A DNA stretch of 56,876 nt, from assembly GCA_019416285.1 (NCBI GenBank), contig DXXM01000020.1, positions 1 through 56,876 of the forward strand, given 5' to 3'. The translations under genes and the position numbers were made by a program. The notes beneath the pieces are model-generated. The model was given only the letters and a program-made list of their open reading frames with translations. It did no database searches and was not told the DNA's origin. Source of the stretch: Bacteroidales bacterium (lineage in GTDB: Bacteria > Bacteroidota > Bacteroidia > Bacteroidales > Muribaculaceae). The number at the start of each line of letters is the position of its first letter. The first letter of the stretch is position 1. This document shows positions 43,006 through 50,616 of this stretch, piece by piece.

Positions 43006-43036
43006 CAAATATAATGCTAAATTTTTATTTAGCAAA
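43006..43036 (-). promoter_or_regulatory. Promoter of hicA-hicB
   Basis: Leftward TTTG (43033-43036) and TATATTTG (43006-43013), 19 bases apart, a full match. Transcription starts near 43000, about 19 bases before hicA, which supports the shorter hicA start. Confidence 0.75.
43016..43033. promoter_or_regulatory. Candidate HicB operator inside the promoter
   Basis: GCTAAAT (43016-43022) and ATTTAGC (43027-43033) form a perfect inverted repeat with a four-T spacer. It fills the space between the -33 and -7 boxes, where a bound repressor would block RNA polymerase. Confidence 0.6.
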
Positions 43037-43170
43037 AATCTCTACAAAATTTTATTCGCGAATTCAACCGTGATTCGTTTTCCGCCCTATCTGACTACCA
43101 AAATCCCCCTCTCCACACCTTCTTTATAAAAATTTGCCTGCGGCTGCTATGTTTTTTCCCTAATAAGCGC

Positions 43171-43178
43171 TAATTTTG
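43171..43178 (+). promoter_or_regulatory. -7 promoter box for metG
   Basis: TAATTTTG fits the consensus; the -33 is only a T-run at 43152-43157. Leader would be about 55 bases. Confidence 0.45.
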
Positions 43179-43237
43179 CACTTTAAAATCAGCCGGGGCG
43201 CGTGGCGTCCCCCATGGAAATTCACATATCAATAATT

Positions 43238-45280
43238 ATGGAAAAGAAATTCAAGCGTACACTCATCACCACCGCCCTCCCCTATGCCAACGGGCCCGTT
43301 CACATCGGACACCTCGCCGGAGTCTATGTCCCGGCTGACATCTACGCGCGCTACATGCGTCTCAAGGGCGAGGACGTAGTGATGGTCGGCGGCAGCGACG
43401 AACACGGTGTACCCATCACCCTGCGCGCCCGCAAGGAGGGCATCACCCCGCAGGAAGTGGTCGACCGCTACCACAAAATCATCAAGGACTCTCTCGAAGA
43501 ACTCGGAGTCAGCTTCGACATATATTCACGCACCACTTCCGAGCTCCACCACAAGACAGCGTCGGAATTTTTCCGCCGTCTTTACGACAAGGGCGAGTTC
43601 ACCGTGCAGACAGCCCTCCAGCCCTACGACGAAAAGTCGGGCGAGTTCCTCGCCGACCGTTACGTGGTCGGCACCTGCCCCCGCTGCCACAACGAGAATG
43701 CCTACGGCGACCAGTGCGAGGCCTGCGGCTCGTCGCTCAACGTGACCGACCTCATCAACCCCCGCTCTGCCCTCACCGGCGAACCTGTCAAGATGCGCGA
43801 GACAACCCACTGGTATCTCCCCCTCGACAAATGGGAGCCCAAGCTCCGCGAGTGGATTCTCGAAGGCCACAAGGAGTGGAAAACCAACGTCTACGGCCAG
43901 TGCAAATCGTGGCTCGACGCCGGCCTCCAGCCCCGCGCCGTGAGCCGCGACCTCAAGTGGGGTGTCCCCGTGCCAGTGGAAGGCGCCGAAGGCAAAGTGC
44001 TCTACGTGTGGTTCGATGCCCCCATCGGCTATATCTCAAACACCAAGGAGCTCCTTCCCGACACCTGGGAAAAATACTGGAAAGACCCCGAGACACGCAT
44101 CATCAACTTCATCGGCAAGGACAACATCGTGTTCCACTGCATCGTGTTCCCCTCGATGCTCATGGCCTACGGCGACAACTTCCAGCTCCCCGACAACGTG
44201 CCCGCCAATGAATTCCTCAACCTCGAGGGCGACAAGATTTCCACCTCGCGCAACTGGGCCGTGTGGCTCCACGAATACCTCCGCGACTTCCCCGGCAAGC
44301 AGGACGTGCTCCGCTACGTTCTCACCGCCAACGCTCCCGAGACCAAGGACAACGACTTCACCTGGGCCGACTTCCAGGCGCGCAACAACAACGAGCTCGT
44401 GGCCATCCTCGGCAACTTCGTCAACCGCGCCGTGGTTCTAACCCACAAATACTTCGGCGGGGTAGTACCCGTCCGCGGCGAGCTCACCGACGCCGACCGC
44501 GAGGTGTTCGCCGAACTCGGCCGCATCAAGGAGGCCCTTTCCGAAGCGCTCGGCACCTTCCACTTCCGCGAGGCGCTCAAGCAGGCCATGGAAATCGCCC
44601 GCCTCGGCAACCGCTACCTCCAGGAAACCGAACCCTGGAAACTCGCCAAGACCGACATGGCCCGCACAGGCACCATCCTCAACATCGCGCTCCAGCTCTG
44701 CGCCAACCTCGCCATAGCCTTCGAACCCTTCCTCCCCTTCACCTGCGCCCGTCTCGTCAAGATGCTCGGCGGCGACAAGATTACATGGGACATGCTCGGA
44801 TGTTCCGACCTCGTCCACGACGGAGCCGAAATCGCCCCCGCCGAACTCCTCTTCGAGAAAATCGAGGACGCCGAGATTCAGGCTCAGGTTCAGAAGCTGC
44901 TCGACACCAAGAAGGCCAACGAAATTGCATCGTGGAAGCCCGAGCCCCAGGCCGAGACCGTAGAGTTCGACACTTTCGAAGCCTGCGACCTCCGCGTCGG
45001 CACCGTGCTCGAGTGCGAGAAAGTACCCAAGGCCGACAAGCTCCTCCGCTTCCTCATCGACGACGGCATGGAGAAACGCACCATCGTCTCCGGCATCGCC
45101 AAATTCTATAAGCCCGAGGACCTCGTGGGCCGTCAGGTATGCTTCATCGCCAACCTCGCCCCCCGCAAGCTCAAAGGCATCGTCTCGGAGGGCATGATTC
45201 TCTCCACTGTCAACTCCGACGGCTCTCTCGTGCTCATCTCTCCCTCTGCACCCGTTGCTCCCGGGGCGAAAATCGGCTGA
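43238..45280 (+). CDS. metG: Methionyl-tRNA synthetase
   Basis: The ATG at 43238 gives 680 residues. HIGH is at 22-25; a zinc knuckle uses Cys147, Cys150, Cys160 and Cys163; the second catalytic motif is KISTS at 333-337 instead of the classical KMSKS, a variant seen in other MetRS enzymes. The C-terminal 110 residues form an added tRNA-binding (OB-fold, Arc1p/EMAP-like) domain with FDTFEACDLRVGTVLECEKV. It charges tRNA-Met. An upstream in-frame start would add 12 residues that do not look like the family. A hairpin follows the gene. Confidence 0.98.
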   Translation: MEKKFKRTLITTALPYANGPVHIGHLAGVYVPADIYARYMRLKGEDVVMVGGSDEHGVPITLRARKEGITPQEVVDRYHKIIKDSLEELGVSFDIYSRTTSELHHKTASEFFRRLYDKGEFTVQTALQPYDEKSGEFLADRYVVGTCPRCHNENAYGDQCEACGSSLNVTDLINPRSALTGEPVKMRETTHWYLPLDKWEPKLREWILEGHKEWKTNVYGQCKSWLDAGLQPRAVSRDLKWGVPVPVEGAEGKVLYVWFDAPIGYISNTKELLPDTWEKYWKDPETRIINFIGKDNIVFHCIVFPSMLMAYGDNFQLPDNVPANEFLNLEGDKISTSRNWAVWLHEYLRDFPGKQDVLRYVLTANAPETKDNDFTWADFQARNNNELVAILGNFVNRAVVLTHKYFGGVVPVRGELTDADREVFAELGRIKEALSEALGTFHFREALKQAMEIARLGNRYLQETEPWKLAKTDMARTGTILNIALQLCANLAIAFEPFLPFTCARLVKMLGGDKITWDMLGCSDLVHDGAEIAPAELLFEKIEDAEIQAQVQKLLDTKKANEIASWKPEPQAETVEFDTFEACDLRVGTVLECEKVPKADKLLRFLIDDGMEKRTIVSGIAKFYKPEDLVGRQVCFIANLAPRKLKGIVSEGMILSTVNSDGSLVLISPSAPVAPGAKIG

Positions 45281-45306
45281 CGTCTGCCAATTCATAAAGA
45301 GGAACT

Positions 45307-45363
45307 GCAAAACCGGGCCACCGTGAATGGCCATACCGACCATCCCGCGCGGTCCGGTTTTGC
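45307..45363 (+). terminator. Hairpin terminator after metG
   Basis: GCAAAACCGG (45307-45316) and CCGGTTTTGC (45354-45363) are perfect arms; the loop holds a further GGCC/GGCC pairing. The T-run is short, so it may be a weak terminator or RNA end. Confidence 0.6.
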
Positions 45364-45470
45364 ACACGGCCTCTTTCCCGCTCCTCCCCTACCCTTTCAT
45401 TTCCCATCGCTCTCCTTCTTCCTTTTCAGTTAACCTTACCACATCTATCCGCGACACACGCTTTAAGCCC

Positions 45471-46508
45471 ATGACACAAACACATCGCCCCCGCCTTCTT
45501 ATCATCTACACCGGAGGTACCATCGGGATGATAGAGAATCCCGAGACTCACGCATTGCAGCCATTCGATTTCAGTCACCTGATTGACAATGTGCCCAAAA
45601 TCAAAAAACTTGCCTACGACATCGACAACATCCAGTTCGACCCCATCGACTCAAGCGACATGGACCCTGTCGGGTGGGCGGAAATATCCACCGCGATAGC
45701 CGAACACTACGACAACTACGACGGCTTCGTCGTGCTCCACGGCACCGACACCATGGCCTACACAGCGTCGGCCCTATCTTTCATGCTCGGCAATCTCCAC
45801 AAGCCGGTAATCATAACCGGTTCGCAGCTCCCCATCGGCGAAGTGCGAACCGACGGTGAGGAAAACCTCATCACGGCCCTTCAGATTGCCGCCACCACCA
45901 CCTTCGACGGCTCGCCGATGGTTCAGGAAGTTGCAATCCTCTTCGAAAACTATCTCTGGCGCGGCAACCGCTCCACCAAGATGAGCGCCGACAATTTCAA
46001 CGCCTTCAAGAGCAACAACTATCCGCAGCTCGCCAAAATCGGCCTCGGCATCCACTTCGCCGAGGAAGCCCTCTGGCGCCCCAAGGAGAAGAAGCCCCTG
46101 CAGCTCAACACCCGCATGGACCACAACGTCATGTTCATCGACCTCTACCCCGGCATGACCCAGCAGACCCTCCGCCACCTCCTTTCCGCTCCCGGCATCA
46201 AGGGCATAGTCCTGCGCACCTACGGCGCGGGCAACGCTCCCACCTCCGGATGGTTCATCGAGGAGATAGCCGAGGCTGTGAAGCTCGGCATTGTCATTGT
46301 CAACGTGACCCAGTGTGTCAACGGAGGCGTCCATCACCGCCGCTACGTCGCAGGCGACAAGCTCGCCAACGCTGGCGTAATCTCCGGCCACGACATGACC
46401 TCCGAGGCGGCCATCACCAAGCTCATGTATCTCTTCGGCCTCGGCCTCACCCCCTCCGCCGTCGCCACCCGCCTCAACACCGACATCTGCGGCGAAGTCA
46501 CACTCTGA
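45471..46508 (+). CDS. ansA: Type I L-asparaginase
   Basis: From MTQTHRPRLLIIYTGGTIGM the protein is 345 residues. The first catalytic threonine is in YTGGTIG (about 13-19) and the second in HGTDTMAYTASALSF (about 90). No signal peptide is seen, so this is the cytoplasmic type I enzyme that hydrolyses asparagine to aspartate and ammonia. A longer frame upstream would add 48 residues of low-complexity sequence overlapping the metG hairpin and is rejected. It converges with cysK. Confidence 0.95.
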   Translation: MTQTHRPRLLIIYTGGTIGMIENPETHALQPFDFSHLIDNVPKIKKLAYDIDNIQFDPIDSSDMDPVGWAEISTAIAEHYDNYDGFVVLHGTDTMAYTASALSFMLGNLHKPVIITGSQLPIGEVRTDGEENLITALQIAATTTFDGSPMVQEVAILFENYLWRGNRSTKMSADNFNAFKSNNYPQLAKIGLGIHFAEEALWRPKEKKPLQLNTRMDHNVMFIDLYPGMTQQTLRHLLSAPGIKGIVLRTYGAGNAPTSGWFIEEIAEAVKLGIVIVNVTQCVNGGVHHRRYVAGDKLANAGVISGHDMTSEAAITKLMYLFGLGLTPSAVATRLNTDICGEVTL

Positions 46509-46565
46509 AAAAGCACTTCCTACCCCATTCTTCCGACTGAAAATCAGCCAGCAGAAATAAAGGGC

Positions 46566-46627
46566 ACAAAAGAACAGAAGGTACAAAAGGGAATCTTGTG
46601 TCTCTTTTGTACCTTCTGTTCTTTTGT
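46566..46627. terminator. Bidirectional terminator between ansA and cysK
   Basis: A perfect 24-base inverted repeat (46566-46589 and 46604-46627) with a 14-base loop. The arms are mostly ACAAAAG/AACAGAAGG-type sequence, so the stem is long but A/T-rich. Its place between convergent genes fits termination in both directions. Confidence 0.8.
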
Positions 46628-46657
46628 ATTTAAAATTCCAGCGATGGCCGGATATTT

Positions 46658-47587
46658 CTATCCGAACAGCGGAGTGGAAAGGTATCTTTCACCGGTGTCC
46701 GGCAGGAGCACTACGATATTCTTTCCCCGGTTCTCCTCCCTGCGGGCGATTTCGCTTGCCGCATATAGCGCGGCACCCGACGAGATACCCACCAGCAACC
46801 CTTCGGTAGCCGCCAGGCGACGCGTGGCCTCGAAAGCCTCCTCCGTCCCTACGGTCATCACCTCGTCGACCACAGTGGCATTATATATCTCGGGCACGAA
46901 ACCCGCGCCTATTCCCTGCAACTTGTGCGGCCCCGGCTTACCGCCGCTCAACACCGGCGAATCCACCGGCTCGACAGCCACAATCCTCACTTCCTGGTTG
47001 CGCTCTTTCAGATAACGGCCGGTACCGCTGACAGTGCCACCCGTGCCCACTCCGGCCACGAAGAAATCCACCTTACCGTCTAATGCCTCCCATATCTCGG
47101 GCCCCGTGCTCCTGTAGTGCGCCTCCGGATTCGCGGGATTGACAAACTGGCCCAATATCACGGCGTCAGGAGTAGCCTCGCGCAGCCTTTCGGCCTCCGC
47201 TATCGCGCCTTTCATACCTGCCGCGCCCGGAGTCAGCACGATTTCCGCTCCGAGAGCCGCCAGGAGCTTGCGCCGCTCGACGCTCATGGTCTCCGGCATG
47301 GTGAGCACCACCTTGTAGCCGCGCGCCGTGCCGACCATCGCAAGCCCGACGCCCGTATTGCCGCTCGTCGGCTCAATGATAGTGGCACCGGGCTTCAGCA
47401 CCCCGGCAGCTTCAGCACTATCAATCATACTGAGGGCCACGCGGTCCTTCACCGAGCCTCCCGGATTGAAAAATTCCACTTTTGCATAAATCACACCCTG
47501 CGCACCGATTGCCTCATCATAGCGGACGAGGCGCACAAGCGGGGTGTCGCCTATCAGTTCTGTGACTGACGATACTGTCTTGCTCAT
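46658..47587 (-). CDS. cysK: Cysteine synthase A (O-acetylserine sulfhydrylase)
   Basis: The ATG at 47587 (MSKTVSSVTELIGDTPLVRL) gives 309 residues; an upstream start adds nine basic residues. The PLP lysine is Lys47 in NPGGSVKDR, the substrate loop is TSGNTG near 77, the phosphate loop is GTGGTVSGTG and the protein ends DTGERYLSTPLFG. It makes cysteine from O-acetylserine and sulfide in the cytoplasm. Last of a leftward set after radC; no cysE is nearby. Confidence 0.97.
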   Translation of the reverse strand: MSKTVSSVTELIGDTPLVRLVRYDEAIGAQGVIYAKVEFFNPGGSVKDRVALSMIDSAEAAGVLKPGATIIEPTSGNTGVGLAMVGTARGYKVVLTMPETMSVERRKLLAALGAEIVLTPGAAGMKGAIAEAERLREATPDAVILGQFVNPANPEAHYRSTGPEIWEALDGKVDFFVAGVGTGGTVSGTGRYLKERNQEVRIVAVEPVDSPVLSGGKPGPHKLQGIGAGFVPEIYNATVVDEVMTVGTEEAFEATRRLAATEGLLVGISSGAALYAASEIARREENRGKNIVVLLPDTGERYLSTPLFG

Positions 47588-47664
47588 AAATCTTCTGAAT
47601 TGAAACGTTAGCACTATTTATATATGTATATATAATATCTCTACATCTTCCGTCGGCCGATTGT

Positions 47665-48372
47665 TCACAGCCGCCCCTCGTCATTATAGGAATACATCCT
47701 GCCGCGCGCTATAATCACATGGTCAAGCACACGCATGCCGAGTATCTTCGCGCCCTCCTTTATCTGACGTGTCAGGCGGTCATCCTCAGCGCTCGGCAGA
47801 TGGTTGCCCGACGGATGGTTGTGGACAAGTATCAGACCTTCCGCAAGACAGTCGATAGCACGTTTGAGAAGCAGTTTCACATCGACTACCGTCGCCGCCG
47901 TTCCACCCTGCGACACACACCTCTTGTATGTAACCTGATTGCTGCGCGAGAGCATCAGCACCCAGAACTCCTCATATTCCAGCCCTTCGAGCAGCGGCGC
48001 CATAAGTGTCCTCACATCCTCGCTCGACTTTATGACCGGCCGCTGATTCCCCTCTGCCTGCTCGCGGTTGCGCCGCCCGAGCTCGAAAGCGGCTGCGAGG
48101 CTCACGGCCTTAGCCTGCCCCACACCCTTATACTTGCTCATCAGCTCATTCATGCTCAGACGGGCCAGATTGTCCACCCGGTTGTCGCAGTCATGCAGAA
48201 TTTTCCGGGCGAGGTCCACCACCGACATTCCCGGCAGTCCCCCGCCGAAAATTATGGCTATCAGCTCCGCATCGCTCAGCGAGCGTATTCCGAGACTCAG
48301 CGCCTTCTCCCTCGGCTTATCATCATCGCCGAGGTCCTGAATCCGCACCGAAGTAAATGGGTTTCGCTCCAT
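47665..48372 (-). CDS. radC: RadC family JAB-domain protein
   Basis: 235 residues with a helix-hairpin-helix-like N-terminal part (about 20-105, including KYKGVGQAKAVSLAAAFELG) and a JAB/MPN domain (about 112-235) with the metal-binding motif HNHPSG (184-189) and the downstream aspartates of SAEDD. RadC was once linked to DNA repair; its true role is unsettled. It follows the glycosyltransferase by 12 bases. Confidence 0.97.
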   Translation of the reverse strand: MERNPFTSVRIQDLGDDDKPREKALSLGIRSLSDAELIAIIFGGGLPGMSVVDLARKILHDCDNRVDNLARLSMNELMSKYKGVGQAKAVSLAAAFELGRRNREQAEGNQRPVIKSSEDVRTLMAPLLEGLEYEEFWVLMLSRSNQVTYKRCVSQGGTAATVVDVKLLLKRAIDCLAEGLILVHNHPSGNHLPSAEDDRLTRQIKEGAKILGMRVLDHVIIARGRMYSYNDEGRL

Positions 48373-48384
48373 GATTTTTATAGT

Positions 48385-49386
48385 TTAAACTCCTTTGCGC
48401 ATCATCACTTCCTCTTCCACATTGCGGCCTTTGCCGAGGAGGATTTTGATGATGTAGGCCTTTAGGAAACCGCAGCCGTAGCCGCAGATCTGAATCACAC
48501 TCGCAGGTACAGCCTTGGCTGCAATCACCACCGAGTGGGTCGAGGCAAGTGCCGCAGCAAAGATTGCAAGCAGATAGAGACCCAACGGGAGCAGGAACCA
48601 CGGCGACACGAAGATTGACAACGCCACGAGCGCCAGTCCGATAATCACCGCCACGGCCGGCAGAGCGTGCACAAGTTTCAGCGAGCCGGGATAAAGCAGT
48701 TTCAGGGTGATGCGCGACATGCCGAACACATACACCTGACGGAGAAATTTCCTGAAATCGACACGGCGCTTGTGATATACGAAAGCCGGACGGATGAGCG
48801 CCACGCCGAAACCCGCGTTGCGTATGCGCGTCGACATGTCGATGTCCTCCGAAAACATCTCCCGGAAGCCTCCCACCCTGTCGTAGACCTCACGGGAGAA
48901 GCCCATATTGAAAGTGCGTGGCACGAATTTCTCAAGACTCACCTTGCCCCCGCGTATGCCTCCGGTGGTCAGGAAAGAGGTCATGGCAAAATTGATGGCC
49001 TTCTGGGTCGAGGAAAACGACTCATGAGCCGAGTCAGGGCCACCGAAGCAGTCGGTCGGCGCCTTTTCGAGTTCGCGGCTGAGAGTTGCGAAATAGTCAG
49101 GGGGAATCACGCAGTCGCTGTCGAAGAAAATGAAATAGTCGCCCGTGGCACGCTCCATACCGTAGTTGCGGGCAATCGAGCGCCCCTCGTTCTCCTTATA
49201 GAAATACTTCACGTCGATGCCCCAATCCATCTCCACAACCTCGCGGCAAGGCTGCGACGAACCGTCCTCGACGATTACAACCTCGAAATTCTTCGCCGAC
49301 TGCCGGCTGAGACTCTCAAGCAAATCCCTCACCTCGTCAATGCGGTTATAGACCGGCACAATGACCGAAAAACGCAACCTTTCCAT
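48385..49386 (-). CDS. Family 2 glycosyltransferase with C-terminal membrane segments
   Basis: 333 residues. A GT-A fold (about 5-220) has VIVPVYNRIDEVRDLLESL at the start, FIFFDSDCVIPPDYF (metal-binding DxD-like DSD) and FSEDIDMSTRIRNAG (acidic catalytic region). Two or more membrane segments follow (about 235-300, with AVAVIIGLALVALSIFV). It probably transfers a sugar from a nucleotide donor to a lipid- or wall-linked acceptor at the inner membrane. Substrate unknown. It lies between nspC and radC with no other polysaccharide genes. Confidence 0.9.
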   Translation of the reverse strand: MERLRFSVIVPVYNRIDEVRDLLESLSRQSAKNFEVVIVEDGSSQPCREVVEMDWGIDVKYFYKENEGRSIARNYGMERATGDYFIFFDSDCVIPPDYFATLSRELEKAPTDCFGGPDSAHESFSSTQKAINFAMTSFLTTGGIRGGKVSLEKFVPRTFNMGFSREVYDRVGGFREMFSEDIDMSTRIRNAGFGVALIRPAFVYHKRRVDFRKFLRQVYVFGMSRITLKLLYPGSLKLVHALPAVAVIIGLALVALSIFVSPWFLLPLGLYLLAIFAAALASTHSVVIAAKAVPASVIQICGYGCGFLKAYIIKILLGKGRNVEEEVMMRKGV

Positions 49387-49440
49387 CAGCCTCTCTTTTA
49401 TATTTTTAATTCTATTATCAAAAGAAGAATAAAACCGCTC

Positions 49441-50571
49441 TCAGCACATCCTCGACTTATAATCCTCATAGTCGAAGCGGCGGAGATAAGTGCAGTCGCC
49501 GTTTGCGTCACACATCACCATAGCCGGGTGCTGTATTCCGTTAAACATCGTGGTTTTCACCGTGGTATAATGGTTCATATCCTCAAGCGTCAGGCGGTCG
49601 CCAGCTTTCAGCGGCTTCGGGAAACACCAGTCGCCCACATAGTCACCGCTCAGACAGGAATTTCCGCCCAGGCGGTACTTCGGCAGCCCCTCGGCCTCCT
49701 CCACGCTCTCCGTGATGGCCGGTTTGTAGGGCATCTCCAGACAGTCAGGCATGTGGCAGGCGAAACTTGCGTCAATGATGGCCGTCTTTATGCCCTGGTT
49801 GTCGACCACATCGAGCACCTCTGTAATGAGGTCGCCCGTGCGCCACATCCATGCGCTTCCAGGCTCCATCACCACCTTCAGCCAGGGGTAGCTGGCGCGG
49901 AAATCGCGGAGCAGCCCCACGAGATGGTCGATGTCGTAGCCCTCGCGCGTCATCAGATGGCCCCCGCCGAAGTTCACCCACTTCACCTGCGGGAGATATT
50001 GTCCGAACTGCTCCTCGAAAGCCTTCAGCACCTTTTCCAGATCATAGCTCGAGCTCTCGCAGAGGGCATGGAAATGCAGTCCCTCTATGCCTGCGGGCAG
50101 TGTGCCGCCAAGCTGCTCGGCTGTCACTCCGAAGCGCGAGCCCGGGAGAGCCGGATTGTAGATTTCCGTGTCGATTACCGAGCACTGCGGATTCACCCTC
50201 AGTCCCGGCGACACACCGGCCCCGATTGTCCGCTCCCCGTAGCGTTCCCACTGGCTGAGGGAATTGAACGTAAGATGCGTGGCGCGCGAAAGAAACTCGC
50301 CGATTGTCCCCTCGGTGTAGACAGGACAGTACACGTGTGCCTCTCCGCCTAATTCCTCGTTGCCGAGACGCAGCTCGTTGAGCGAGCTGGCGGTGAAGTC
50401 GCGGTTATATTCCCTCACAATCCCGAAGGAGCGCCACAGGGCGTTGGCCTTGAAAGCCATGATGATGTTGACTCCCGCCTCGCGCTCGACACGGGTGATG
50501 AGTTCGAGGTTGCGGCGCATACGGTCCTCGTAGACGATATAAAACGGTGTGGGTAGCTCGGAGGCCTTCAT
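49441..50571 (-). CDS. nspC: Carboxynorspermidine/carboxyspermidine decarboxylase
   Basis: 376 residues, an alanine-racemase-fold PLP enzyme. PLP binds Lys41 in IIMAFKANALW. Later motifs are VNFGGGHLMTREGYD (Gly-rich phosphate site), CHMPDCLEMPYKP and GNSCLSGDYVGDW, which carries the catalytic cysteine region. It makes norspermidine or spermidine by decarboxylation in the alternative polyamine pathway common in gut Bacteroidetes. The partner dehydrogenase (Lys1-like) is not in this window. Confidence 0.93.
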   Translation of the reverse strand: MKASELPTPFYIVYEDRMRRNLELITRVEREAGVNIIMAFKANALWRSFGIVREYNRDFTASSLNELRLGNEELGGEAHVYCPVYTEGTIGEFLSRATHLTFNSLSQWERYGERTIGAGVSPGLRVNPQCSVIDTEIYNPALPGSRFGVTAEQLGGTLPAGIEGLHFHALCESSSYDLEKVLKAFEEQFGQYLPQVKWVNFGGGHLMTREGYDIDHLVGLLRDFRASYPWLKVVMEPGSAWMWRTGDLITEVLDVVDNQGIKTAIIDASFACHMPDCLEMPYKPAITESVEEAEGLPKYRLGGNSCLSGDYVGDWCFPKPLKAGDRLTLEDMNHYTTVKTTMFNGIQHPAMVMCDANGDCTYLRRFDYEDYKSRMC

Positions 50572-50616
50572 ATATCTGATGATTTCTTGTATTTTCTATT
50601 CTGATTGTATCGGTTT

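Noticed and set aside
44263..45111. Arg/Pro-rich open frame within metG
   Set aside because: It is an out-of-frame reading of a complete methionyl-tRNA synthetase.
44438..45367. Leftward open frame opposite metG and the start region of ansA
   Set aside because: Glu/Val/Gly-rich antisense frame with no family resemblance; covers recognised genes.
45327..45470. 48-residue upstream extension of the asparaginase
   Set aside because: Encoded in the metG hairpin region; sequence is low-complexity, whereas the later ATG starts directly before the conserved YTGGTIG.
48667..50352. 561-codon open frame on the + strand opposite the glycosyltransferase and nspC
   Set aside because: It spans two well-supported genes and their gap; the sequence is His/Arg-rich without domains, typical of antisense frames in G+C-rich coding DNA.
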